DNA of 64,000 bases. Origin: Augochlora pura (lineage: Eukaryota; Arthropoda; Insecta; Hymenoptera; Halictidae). The stretch lies in assembly GCF_028453695.1 (NCBI RefSeq), contig NC_135779.1, positions 9,126,831 to 9,190,830 on the forward strand. The letters are read 5' to 3'. Made by a program: the position numbers and the translations under genes. Below are positions 38,300-50,400 of this stretch, piece after piece (the first letter of the stretch is position 1; each line of letters begins with the position of its first letter). The notes beneath the pieces were generated by a model, which was given only the letters and a program-made list of their open reading frames with translations, ran no database searches and was not told where the DNA came from.

Positions 38300-41200
38300 T
38301 CATTTGACTTGGTCAGGTGAACGATGATGGAAAACAAAAGAAATTCCGCTTGACCAACATTGACGTAGGGACAGATCTGGAATATTTCGTGGATTGTGAG
38401 CGTGCCTCCAGTCCGATAAATCTGAATTGCAATCAGAATTCTCAGGAGGTCCTTTAACTTCTATACCATTAATACACCTCTTGCATTTAAATCTAAAACA
38501 CAGATTTATTTTTATTATCCACATTTAGATTTAACGCAATGTTAGAAATTTTAATTATTCGCATTTGTGATGATTAATTACATATACTACTTCCACTTAC
38601 TTCGAATGAGTATCAGATATCGTATTTTCCTCCAGTTTAAATAAATCTCGCAAATCGTTCAGCGTGAAATGTCTTGCAACGTCTTCCTCTTGGTCAACTA
38701 CCGTCGAACTCAAAGCCTTTTTGTGTGCTTGTCTTTGGAAAATCTTTTCTTCGATTGTACCAGTCTGTAACGGATTTGTATCAACATTGAGTGAAATATT
38801 ATAAACAATTGCAAGTACTTAAAATAATGCTGTGTTACATACGCAAAGGAAACGATATACAAAGCATGGTTTCTTCTGACCGTCTCTCCACACTCTGGCC
38901 ATAGCTTGATCATCATTTGCAGGATTCCAATCTGGATCGAACATAACAAGACGATTCGCCCCAATGAGATTCAACCCACAACCGCCAGCTTTCGAACTAA
39001 GCATAAAGATGAAATCGCCACTGTCTGGATCATTGAACTTATCGACTACCTTCGCCCTTTTTTTGATAGTCATTGTACCATCGAGTCTAACGTAATTGTA
39101 GCAACGTTTGTGACACAATTTTTCAAAAAGATCAAGAGTTTGTGTGTAATTCGATACTAGTACAATTTTATCACTGGTTGTCGTTTTAATCGATGCCAGA
39201 AGACAGTCTAATACCATTAGCTTTCCCGACAATTCTGGTAAGACATCTCTGGAAGCAAAATTTATAAATTTTAATGATTATATTTTATCGAGTCATAATC
39301 TTCTTTAGATAAAACGAACGTTGCTTATGACCCAGTAATAATAATAATTCTTCACAATACGAACTTGACACTATAATTTGGTGGCATTAAGGTTAAAGCT
39401 TTTTCAAATCCATCCGACTGCTGTAATATCTTTTCATAAACTAAATCAGGATGATTGCACAGCTTTTTCAAAAGTGTGATTGCTGACAAAGCAGAAAGAC
39501 TTTTTCCTTTTTTGGAACCATCAGAATCTTCTGTAAAGTGAAGTATAAAATCAGTTGAAAAGAAAATGTGAGTTTTCGTATAAAAATAAGTTCACAAACC
39601 TTCTATTGATTTTTTAATACTGTCACTATGAATAAAATTTTTGTAAAGATCAGCCTGCAATTTACTCAACTTTATACAGACCACTAGTTCGTGTTTTAAA
39701 GGCAAGTATTTAGATAGTAAGGCACTGGTACGTCTAATGAGGCACTTATTAACGAGAGTTACTAATTCCGTTAATCGTTCTTGAGCAAGTGCGCGTTCTC
39801 CATCTGTCGCAGCTGCATCTTGGCCACGTAAAATTGGTATTTCAAATTTTTTACGAAATTCCTAACGAGAAATAATAACAGTCTTGAGAAAATATTTAAA
39901 ACTTTTGCACTTAGTCATTCATTCACAGTAAAATCTCTTCTACTTATTACTTGCTATATTAAGTTAATGTACCTGTGCAGTTCCCAATAATCCCTGATTA
40001 ACGAAATGTACAAGAGAAAAATATTCTAACAGATCGTTTTGAATAGGTGTTCCACTAAGCAATACTCTTCTTTTAGCTTTCAAGCCCATAAGTGCTTGAT
40101 ACGTCTGATTTTCTGAATTTTTTAAACGATGTCCTTCATCACATAATACCAGGCCCACTTCGTCGTTGTGAAGGACATGCGCATGTAAACGAAAAGTTTC
40201 ATAGCTTATTATTAATATGGGATTTGCGCATCTACGCCCATAAGTTTTCATAAAACCCGTCAGTTTTGTGTCAATATCTGCTTTATTTCCACCATCAATG
40301 GCTAATGGTTGTACTCTGTTTTTCAGCCATTTAAAAATTTCATTATACCAATTTTTAACCAATGAACTGGGAGCAACAATTATAGCTTTCTCTATAAGTG
40401 GTTTAGCTTCGGGACCTATAAAAAGTTATGAAATTTTTATATAGAATTTTTATGATAAAATAAATTAAATCAGACTAACAAATGTTCTACCCTGTTTCAA
40501 TAAAGTCCATAGAAGAGTTATGCACTGCAATGTTTTTCCAAGACCCATTTCATCAGCCATGATACAACCAAAAGCATTATCTATTCGTTTTCCAGTTACA
40601 CATTCATACATAAATTTCACTCCTTCACGTTGATGAGGTCTTAAAATATTACATAATGCAGGATCTACTACAACATGTACAAGTTGTTTAGTTCTGCAAC
40701 ATAAAAGTATAGTAATTAGAAAAATATTGGAATACATTAGATTAATTTTGAAACAATTCTGATTTATTTATTTTATGCTCACAAATCTAATTTTAATCTA
40801 TCATGTTCTGATATCTCTGGTGGTGAATAAACTATAAGTGCATTGGCTTCTTCAGGATCGTACAGTGGCCTACGTGGACCAGATAAACGTATTCCTAAGG
40901 AACGACCTGATAATTGATAACCAGGAATTGGAATTTTAAAAGGTTTACTAAGGAGTTTCTTCACTTTTTCTTCCTATAAACTCAAATTAATTTCCACATA
41001 AAATAGAGCTACTTTTAATTAATTTATAATATTCATACTTCTTATTGTATTAAATTACTTACATGTTCAGAGATTACTACTTGAGTTGTTTGTACACCAT
41101 CTGCTGAAAGTGCAGTGGCTTTGTATTCTGGTATTTGTACATCCTTGACATTACGGCAAATCTTTTTCTTTGCCTGATACACTTGTGGTACAATTGGAGA

Positions 41201-41396
41201 TGAAGATACACTGTTGGATATATCGGACAGCAGTGGACGCTTTCCTCTTCGGCTAGGTGCCAGTGATCGATTCTGATAGAGGTAAACAAAGATATTAAAA
41301 AACTTTTCCGAAAATTTGACATAACAATAATAGGTAATACGTATTATTTATATAGCAAAAATATGTTTATGACAGTATTTTGTATAACATTACCAT
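38300..41396 (-). CDS. Rad54: RAD54 recombination ATPase/translocase
   Basis: SNF2-family motor that remodels DNA with RAD51 filaments during homologous recombination, in the nucleus. Ten coding exons: 41396-41394 (ATG only), 41272-41063, 40973-40783, 40693-40491, 40415-39973, 39861-39600, 39530-39365, 39248-38843, 38764-38601, 38492-38300; all phases fit, giving 746 residues (human 747). N-terminal RRGKRP-type basic region; LRPHQREGVKFM; Walker A DEMGLGKT (lysine near 188); motif II DEGHRLKN; motif III LLSGTPIQND; C-terminal lobe SSKAGGCGLNL and DPDWNPANDDQAMAR; Cys-containing tail FKCKRCINGI, ending HHRSPDQVK. Every helicase motif is intact. Initiator methionine is on its own exon (ATG|GTAATG). 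Head-to-head with geminin. Confidence 0.97.
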
Positions 41397-42250
41397 TTTG
41401 TTATATAGTGACTACCACCAATAACCTCCTGCATGTTTTGGCGCCCGCAGGCACCAGTAGCTATCAACAGATGGCCACGGCCACAACAAATGACTACCTA
41501 ACCTATCTTTTTTAGCATCCCGGTGCCTAATACCAGATAGTATACAGTAGTGGATCCTACTCCTACAAACGTACAGGCCGTAGCATGACTCGTTAGCGAG
41601 GGTTGATACAGAAATTTTCTTTACTCTGATTAACTGACAGTTGGATGTGCAATTAAATTTTGGGGATATGCGTGTCAGCTTAAGGTATAAGAAAAGTATA
41701 CAGGAGTAAGTCCCATTACTGCATCATTAATGGTGCTATTTTTAAATTTTCGTTTTGTACTTTATTTTTGTTAATAATAAATAAATGATAAATAACTGAA
41801 CAAGGATCTCAAAATATTCTGTAGCAGTTAATTCATTTTATAAAATAGATTTGAATATAGAATTTAAATTATCCAGCATATTGTTAAAATTTCGTTCAAA
41901 TACATGTGTAAATTCTTCATACGTGCCAGGCACTTATAAAAACTTCCTATGAAGTTTAGTGTTTTCCTATTATCACTATAAAGACTCACCAGATGGCAAT
42001 GAATTCCTTAGAATCGCGGGAAATAGTGCATTCTGGGAATAAAGCAATTCGCTGCACAGGAGCAGATGGGACCTTGTTCGATTCTCCTGAGAGTATAAAT
42101 CGGTAATATATATTTAAATATTTGTTTTAAAAGTATTGTTATATCGGGGTGGATGGAGTAACCTGCCAGTTACTTGCTTCAACAACCGTTTAACGTTACC
42201 AGATTTTCTATATAAGATTCAATTGACTTGCGTCTCTAACGGCCACTATC
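41397..42250. promoter_or_regulatory. Shared 854-bp RAD54/geminin promoter interval
   Basis: RAD54 (left, minus) and geminin (right, plus) start codons face away from each other across this interval. TTTTGGCGCC at 41436-41445 fits the E2F consensus TTTSSCGC, 40 bp from the RAD54 ATG. A second copy in the other orientation, GGCGCCAAAA (42281-42290), lies in the first geminin exon. A small open frame (41993-42106, 37 residues) precedes geminin. The rest is AT-rich. Confidence 0.5.
41436..41445 (+). promoter_or_regulatory. E2F-type site near RAD54 start
   Basis: TTTTGGCGCC matches the E2F/DP consensus TTTSSCGC. RAD54 and geminin are both S-phase genes, so regulation through E2F is plausible but inferred. 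Confidence 0.5.
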
Positions 42251-43410
42251 ATGAAACCTGGAGGTGGTACGAAAGTTTCTGGCGCCAAAACTGTTGCCTC
42301 TGAGGTTAGTACAACATACTTTTCTTTATTATGTTTCACGTAATTTAATTTATGCGGAGACACGAAATTATTATTCAAAGCCCAATTGTATTAATACATT
42401 CATATCCTAAATAATTTTCTATTAACTTTCGTGACGTACATTATTCTAATATGAAAATGGATTTCCATATTTTTCCTTTTAATTGAGGATCATCATAGAA
42501 TGTAACAGTAGGTTTTCGAGACTTTAATTCCAGATTTTAAAAAGTTCATTCCTCTAATATGAATCCACTTAATTTCATATCACGTAATTTTATTATTACT
42601 TTAATTAATTCATTTAGTCTATCATGTATTAACGCTAAACAAGTAATTGCACGGACAGCTTCAAATTGCATCATGTAGTCTTCTTTTTCAATGGAACAGG
42701 ATAAGGTCAGACCATCTTTACACGTTTTGCAGCCAACAGCCACCGACAAAGAAAATTTAGTTGGTGGTGGGAGGATGCTCAGATCTGCTTTAGCCACGAA
42801 AGAGGTGCTGAAACCGTAAGAAAGATTTATTTTCTTGTTATTATTATGCTTGTAATATCTTTTGGTTATATTATGCAAAAGTGTCTTTGTATTTCAGTGA
42901 AATAACAGAGAAACCTAAACATGATACTACAAAACGTAAAAAAGTTTCAGTCAAAGATAAAGCTGTCCAAACTGCAAGAGGAGATAAAATTAAGATAGAA
43001 GTAGAAGATCTGACATCTGAAGGTACTATCATGGATATTATGCTCCAATAAGTGATAAGATGTAGACAGTCATTTATCTTAAATATGTTATTTGTATATT
43101 TATACCAGCTGGACCAAGTGAAAACTATTGGGAAGTGTTAGCAGAAAGGCGGCGAATAGTTCTTGAAGATGCTTTAGAAGAAAACAAGGAATTAAGTGAT
43201 CGTGTGGAGAAATTAGAAGAAGAAAATCGATTATATAAAGAAATGTTGGACGAGTCCAGAGCACTTGTTGAAGTTTTACAGGTGCATATTAATGGCTATC
43301 TTTTTCTTCTTGTAACATTTAAATAATACTGACTGTAATATTTATTCCAGGATATGCTTGGAGAAGACGGAAACGGTATAAATAATTCTCTAGACGATAG
43401 TGCTCTGTAA
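42251..43410 (+). CDS. geminin: Geminin, inhibitor of replication licensing
   Basis: Binds CDT1 to block re-loading of MCM helicases until the cell has divided. Exons 42251-42304, 42700-42815, 42898-43022, 43109-43281, 43351-43410 (TAA); phases agree; 175 residues. The destruction-box-like RPSL at residue 22 followed by HVLQP matches the vertebrate RRTLxxIQP position, consistent with degradation by the anaphase-promoting complex. The fourth exon carries the CDT1-binding and coiled-coil segment: YWEVLAERRRIVLEDALEEN, then heptads KELSDRVEKLEEENRLYKEM. The acidic end is short compared with vertebrates (about 209 residues). An E2F-like site lies inside the first exon. AATAAA at 43758-43763 downstream. 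Confidence 0.93.
42281..42290 (-). promoter_or_regulatory. E2F-type site in geminin exon 1
   Basis: GGCGCCAAAA is the reverse complement of the TTTTGGCGCC found at 41436. It overlaps codons 11-14 of geminin (SGAK), so it may be coincidental coding sequence. Confidence 0.35.
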
Positions 43411-44433
43411 TTTAATGTTTATATAACAAGTGCCAAATGTGGTGCCTTCTGATTCGTAATATAAGTGTCCCCATATTGGAGACAAATACAATGCTCTTGT
43501 CTCTGATATGACGAGCAGCATAATAAAAAGTCTGAGTAAATGATCTTTGAATGGTAAATGATGGAACTTCCACATATTATTCTAATATATTTAGTCATCC
43601 AGATTCATCTGTATTTACCAACAGAGAAAATATTCATTTTTAACTGTCTACCTATTCAAAGTAAGACTATGGCCGTGGCCACAAATACATTTACCTCATA
43701 GAGTACTACTTATATTACTACGTATACATTTATATATATAGTATCGTAATTACAATTAATAAACGGATTTATTAAAATTGTTTTTTGTATCAATATCCTC
43801 CGCTCGCTTCGTTAAATTCATGTCCAACTTTTGTAATTCTCTCATAAACCATGTGAGACAGTCTTTTTATCATGTATTCAACCATAAGAGAACATTGTTA
43901 CAGCCTATTCCAGGGAATAATGGTGTCAACGAAGAGATTGCTAGTATCACGTATTTATTTCACAAATCTTTGGCATAAAACACCTTAAGTTCCATTGAAA
44001 AAATATCAACGCTAATATCAGTTTTGGCAGCAATCGACCAGTGGTCTCGTCGATACGATTGTCGCGGAGCACCGCGCGTCGGAGGAAGCCATTATTATCT
44101 ACTGCACCATTATCATAAAAACATATTTTCGTGAAAGGTAATCAAGTTCGAAAGGCTGCTCGGAAGTCGTGCGTAAAATATTATCGGACACTCTACTGAA
44201 TGCGGGACGCAATAAGCGAACTTTCCATATTCACTGTTCTCAACACGGAGGGTTTCGCTTCGAGTGTGTATGTACTTTGATCAGATTTCTTTCCCATCTC
44301 GCGTCGAAGGATGTGACCATATTTCTTTTTGTTTTATGACCAATTCAACGGATGATAGAATTGTCTTGCGAGAGTCGGTGAACGTTGGGTTTGCACTGCG
44401 GAACGCTGTTGGTAAGCGTAAACGTTAGGTCTT
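43411..44433. other. Convergent 3' flanks of geminin and smoothelin-like genes
   Basis: AATAAA at 43758-43763 serves geminin (+). TTTATT at 43765-43770 and 43951-43956 (AATAAA on the minus strand) could serve the smoothelin-like gene. A GC-richer patch at 44040-44110 is non-coding as far as I can see. Confidence 0.5.
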
Positions 44434-47400
44434 CTAATCCTCGTCCTTGAAGCGGCGGTAGATGGACTGCACGTAGGTGAAGACACACTTCCAGTCCGGT
44501 TTTCGCATCATCACCATGTCCTCGACATCAAGCAACGGTACGATGCCGGCTAGTTCGCTGCGAGGCACATTTGAATCATCAGACTTTGGAGTATTTGATT
44601 GGAGTATTTTGATTACTTCATACACGACAGGACTAAAAAGAATTGATATGATTCTTTATAATGTAGTTAATTAAACCTTGAATCACCTAATTTTAATTAA
44701 ATTCTGAATCTTCTCTTTCCACCTTGTAGGATCGATTCTTTAAGCAAACATCTACTTTTGATTTCAAGGATAATTCGCTAGGAACGGAATTCACATGAAT
44801 ATCTGCAGACTATTGGGAAAGTGTCAGGGATATCTAAGCATTCTGAATATAAATGGTAATTGAATTGTCATTTCTCGAGAGAAGAAATAATGACGCATAC
44901 TCGGCTTTACTAAACGCCAAATCGAAGTTCATTCTGCGGTTCTCCGGCCGCAGGGAATTGTAGTCAAATGCTTCCGGTCTGAAGTGGTGGAGCAAAGCGC
45001 AGAATGCCAATCCATTGTTCCAGCTTGTGGAGAAATTGTCCAGCTGCACGTTCTGCAAAAGAGAAGAGAGTGGATAGGGAAGCACGTGGCCTGTGTTTTG
45101 AGGAACGGTGTCGCAACTACGGGTAGCAGCTGCGAATCAATTTTACTTGGTGACACGCAATTAACCGGCCGTTTCTGTAAATAACTGTTTTACAACGCGG
45201 ATTTACCTCGTACTCTTTGGTCTTGGAACGGCACCACGCCAGTAGCCTCTCTTTTATTTGGGCCGCGTTGTCCCTCACCGCTGGCTCGGTAAACTTGAAT
45301 CGAAACTCTGTTGCCGGTGACTTTACGGGACTAAATATAGAAAGAAAAGGCACGCGTTAAACTCCTAAAAGAACCATCCCCCTTAGCCGCTGCGAATTTG
45401 CAACCGACTGCGCATATAGCAAATGCTGCGTCGTTTCTGTATTGAATTACAACGGGCTACTACAACTGTCCAGATTCAGGATGTTGGGTGCTTATAAGAT
45501 CGTCCCATAAACAATGCAAATTTCATTTTATATTCCTGGTAGATAACATGGAAGATGTAAGCATTTTGAAAATAGTCGAAGCGTGATTAAGGAGGCATAG
45601 GAAATTAATTATAAATAAACAATGATCGTAAATTGTTTTTAATTACCTCGGTGACGAAGCGGCGCTATTTTGCCTGTCGAGTTCACGAAACTTGGCAAAC
45701 GGCGATAGTGGCTTCTTGCGGGCTGAAAAATGAAGGGGACCGTTTGAGCTAAATAAAAGAAATAACTGTAACATAGATCGTCAGCGCAAACGTTAGGGTT
45801 TTATCATTGATCACGCAATCTGTCATCGGACCAACAAAAAAAAATAGAAAAGATTGTTAATCATCGCTACACCTATGTTTCGTAAGAAAGAAAACCAACG
45901 TTTGTCAATAAATCGCTTCGCATGTGAGAATTATTAGAAGGATCTGGCAAAAAAGACAAAAACAAAGTCTATCTTTCGTTTCTCAACCTCGTCGCGATTC
46001 TTTGATCATTCGAATTTCTTGTGTATTACAAATATGTTTTAATCTCGATTTGTTTGACGGCTGTCCAGTCGTGAATTACGTCCTTGACACAGCAAATGAT
46101 AAACGAATCAACGGGAATTCGTAGAAAACAAAGTGTGAAGGATGTCATTTACGACTCGATCTAGTCGAGAGACACATCTTTTGTTCTCATGTTTCGTGAG
46201 CTGCAACGAGGCGATCACGAAATCGCTTCACGAGTAAAGAAAAAAATACAAAAAAAAAAGAGAAGAAAAACGAAAACACGCGGAACTTTGTCCAGCTAAA
46301 AGAAGAAGAAAAGAAAAATGAAAAAACCAAAGAAAGAAGAGAAAAGAGTTAAAACAGGCTGGTGTGCTCGTATAAGTATATTGTTTAAACAATCCTCCTC
46401 CGCCGCCTCGTGTGCAGCGGGTACGCGTGCGTGTGATCGCACACCCACACACAGAGACGCACTGGTACCCGCCGTGTACACCAAAATGGCGGCGCAGTTT
46501 CTCGGCCTCTCGCTGGATTTACAATCGCAATACTGAAACTTGTCAGAAGAGAGAAAGAGAGAGAGAGATAAAGAGAGTGAAAAAGAGATTCCACACGCAG
46601 TGGGTTCCGCGAATAAAGCGTTCGAAACTTGGCTGGCCCGTGTCCCGAATGTTTACAATCTCCAAATAAATGCACGTGTGCCGGGACCGGCGCTATTTTT
46701 GCGTCGATAGAGGACGAATTATATTTTCGTCGATCGAACGATAATTTGCGATCGCCCGCGGCCTCCTTGATGGAGACGGAGAAACCGAGAGAGGACAATG
46801 GAAAATCGCTCCCTCCGTAGAGAGGATTCGGTTATTGAAAGAGAACACTGTTACGGTTGCTTGCCAGACTTGTTAAGTAAAAAAGAATCCTTAGACGGTT
46901 TGCGGTGGCCTTCACCGCCAAAGTGTTAATGTGATTAATTTTGAGAACCAGAAGGAGCAGTTTTCCGCATTATGTACTGGGTGTTCCGTCAACTGACAAT
47001 GACCTCTTAGTAATTCGCTTGGCTCTTTTCTGCTGAACCGTGACCCTTCGAATTTAGTGGATTGTACAGATATTTAAGCCGCAAAAAATATTAACCCTTT
47101 ACTGAAGTTGTAACATTAACTGCTTTCAAAGGAAATCTATTAACACTGAATGCTGTATGTGGATGACGGAATTATATGCTCGGATTTGAAAATGAATTTG
47201 CCCGTTAAGCTATTATATATTTTAAATGTTATGAATTTTTAGAAAAAGTAAAAATGTTCAAATGCAATTTATGTCATACAACTTAGCTTTTTAATTTTAA
47301 TTTGTTCAAATGAAATACTTTAATTTTATGCAATTTTTAGAATGGATTACATGGCGGCTTAAGTGGTAAATATACACGTTAGTCACTTCGTTTCAGAGAA

Positions 47401-50400
47401 AATACAATTCTGTTGTTTTGTAGTTGGTGTTCTCATCGTTATTTCAAAGAAAAACGTACTGCGAAGGGGTCAACGATGCAACATCATCAGAAGCAATAGT
47501 TGTCTTGCAAGTAGACTTTTTCAACTGCACGGTGATCCATCTTTAACGTCAGTTTCGGAACACCCTGTACAAATAGTCCGCCTCCACGAGGAGTGCCGTG
47601 GCGTGTGTGTGAGTTTATGTAAGTGTCACGTGTCGCCTCTAATAAGGTTCTCTACTTGCGCCTGTAAAGGTGCTACATTTGTTAAACTCGTGCAGAGTCC
47701 GGATGGTGCAAGCTAACACGCTACTGCGCGGCAAAAAAGGATCAACAAAGATGAAGGGCTGTGACTCACTGCTTTATTCGGGGTTTGGCACGACCTTCTA
47801 GCACGACTCTCAACGTCCGTCCGCAAAACGTGTTCGCAGCGCGCGACTCGAGGCTTATTAAAAAAAGAAGAGAAAAGAGAGAAAGAAAGACAAGAAGTAG
47901 AAGAACAGAGAGAGAGAGAGAGAGAGAAATATAAAAAATAGAAGAGAACAATAATAACGATAAAGAAAAAGGACAAGAAAGATTAAGAAGCACACGCGCC
48001 CCCCTTCGTATCCGAACGAGAACGCGAATCGATGCGTTCAGTCTTGTTTTCTCAACGATCATTCAGCGACCCCTTCGATCACTAACGACAAAAGATCGCT
48101 GATCCTCGTTGCCGATGTTCCTGCGAAGTCCTGGAGGCGAACTTCTCCCGATCCGCTTCGTGTCATCTCTTAAGCACTGAATTCCTCTTGCCTCTCGGAT
48201 CTCTTTTCCGAGAGAATTTCACTCCCCTAATTCTAGCTTCTCCGTTCTCGGAATAGTCACGTCTATGGCACTCGGTCCTCGCGATGGACGTATACAACGC
48301 GACAAAGGAACTAAGCGACTAGAAACAGGCGAGAAGAAGAGGATACCCGCTACAGTCCTGGCCAAGCGTTCCTCCTTCATCATCATCATCATCATCATAA
48401 TCGTCATCTTCTTCTTCTTCCTCTTCTTCTTCTTTAAGGAGCAACCGGCTGGACTAAACAACGGAACGATTCCAGCTAAGGTAACTGATCCCGGCCAAAC
48501 CGAGGACGAAACGACAACGGTGACCCGCGGTCAGCATTGATGACGGCCGTCGGTCCTGGTCGCTTCCTCGAACAGATCGTCGAACACCTTGTCGACGTCC
48601 GCCGTGTTCACGTTCAACAGCGGCGCTTGTTGATCGCTCTTGATCACCAGCTTGAGCCTCTCGTCCGCTATTCCCGGCATCGTTCGGCTCCGGGACAGTC
48701 CGACCATGGTCTTTTGCAGGTTTCTGGGCGACCGTCTGCTCTTCGAATGGTGGTCTCTGACCTCGACTGGCTCCACGGGACTGTCAAAGTACTGTCTGAT
48801 CTTGTCCTCCATCTTCTTCACGCTGTCAGCCATCGAGGATGCCTCGAACTGCTTCGATCGCAGTTTCTGGGATGACGGTGACCTCGGCTTTGGCGGCTTA
48901 GGATGCGGCGAGGGCTTCGAGACGGGAGTTGCCGACGCGTTTACTCGAGAAGTACGAGGGTAGCCGGTCGACAGGGCTAACTGATGCCACGACTCCGACT
49001 TGGACAGAACGATCGATCTTGAAGGCTTGGTCGCGCAGGAGACCAGATACTCGTCGCTGGAGTCGATTGTCGCTCCGTTCGGGATCGGGGAGCGTTCCTT
49101 CTGGATCGGTTTCGTCTGGCTGTTCGGCGGCGGCTCGTAGGCTTCCCTGAGCGCACCCACTCGGTTCGCCGATATCGAGGTTACCGAATTCACCGGCGAA
49201 TGGGTCCTCTGGGGTTCCGGTTTCTTCTGCGGAGTCGGAGTTAAGTATTGGCCGTACTTGGACGGCTGATGATCTGCCGGCTGGTCGAAGTTCGCTGGCT
49301 GGCTGAAGCTGTGCGGCTGAGTTTGAGAAATCGAAGGTCGGTTCGTGATGGGAGATTGGTTGAAGCCTTGCTGATGAATCGGAGGAATGCTTCCGGTTTG
49401 ACTTAAGCTGGAAGACTGACTTAAACTTTGTTGATGGACCGGTGGGATGTTTCTAGATTGAGTGAAGCTAGAAGGCTGACCCGATCCTTGCTGATGGACC
49501 GGAGCGATGTTACCGGATTGATGCGAGCTAGACGATTGACCGAAGCTTTGTTGATGAGCTGGGGAGGTGCTACCTGGCTGAGTAGAACCGATGGATTGGC
49601 TGTAGTTGCGTTGGTAGCTGTGACTGAGCTGACTCTCGCAGCTCTCTGATAGAATCTTAGGTTGGCTACCGCTGCTCATTGGCTGATTGATGTTTGGTGG
49701 ATACTGAAGAGGTTCGTCGTTCAAAGACGTGAGCTCATTCTGCAGCCGTCGAACCAGGCTCTGTTGCAACAGATTGTGTCTACGGATCTCGTCCTCGGGA
49801 GTGGCGGCTTCACTGGTGGCTGGTCTCGACCTGGAAGACCACTGGGACGGTGAAGGCGATGAGGATGCTCTCGAGTCGAGCAACAGCTCCTCAGAACGAG
49901 GCTCGGGGCTGTCGACGGAGGATGCAACGGTAGCGATCGCACAGGTGTATCTCGTCACTACTCCGACATCTGGACTGATGTCCTGGTTTTGGATGTTCTG
50001 ATCGTCCATGAACGGAGAGTCGTTCACAGGCCATTCGGTTGTTTTCTCCGTTACCTCTTCCGGTTGATTGTAGTCCGACAAGCTCGGAGAAATGTAGGGG
50101 TGCGCGCGATCCTCGCTGATATCCTTCCGGCAGTTCTCCGAGTCGAACCTTGGATCCTTTTTCACTAGATCAACAGGATTGTCGGGATGTTTCCGATGAC
50201 TCTGGTTAGATTCATCGTGATGCACGGTATCTCTATAGGCATTGTCACTGAAAGCTTGGCGAGGATTCACCATCGAAGGATTGTCCGGAACTGTACGGTA
50301 GTTCTGATTGTGGTCCAGAACGAACCTTTGAGGATCAGGACGGTAAACGTTGGATTCTCGATCGGGGATAGGCTTCCATTGCTTGTCGATGTTCGCATTG

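Larger units (their letters stand above)
45723..48530. other. 2.8-kb smoothelin-like intron, low-complexity rich
   Basis: Contains AG-rich runs (46545-46580), an AG microsatellite (47906-47927), CA/TG-rich patches and trinucleotide arrays near 48380-48434. Short open frames at 46318-46536 and 46629-46820 (+) and 46385-46798 (-) overlap and are not convincing. AAAATGGCGGCG at 46483 resembles a YY1/Pho-type site and could mark an internal promoter. Confidence 0.45.

Noticed and set aside
46629..46820. 63-codon Cys-containing plus-strand frame
   Set aside because: It overlaps a longer minus-strand frame, lies in low-complexity intronic DNA, and begins at a non-ATG codon.
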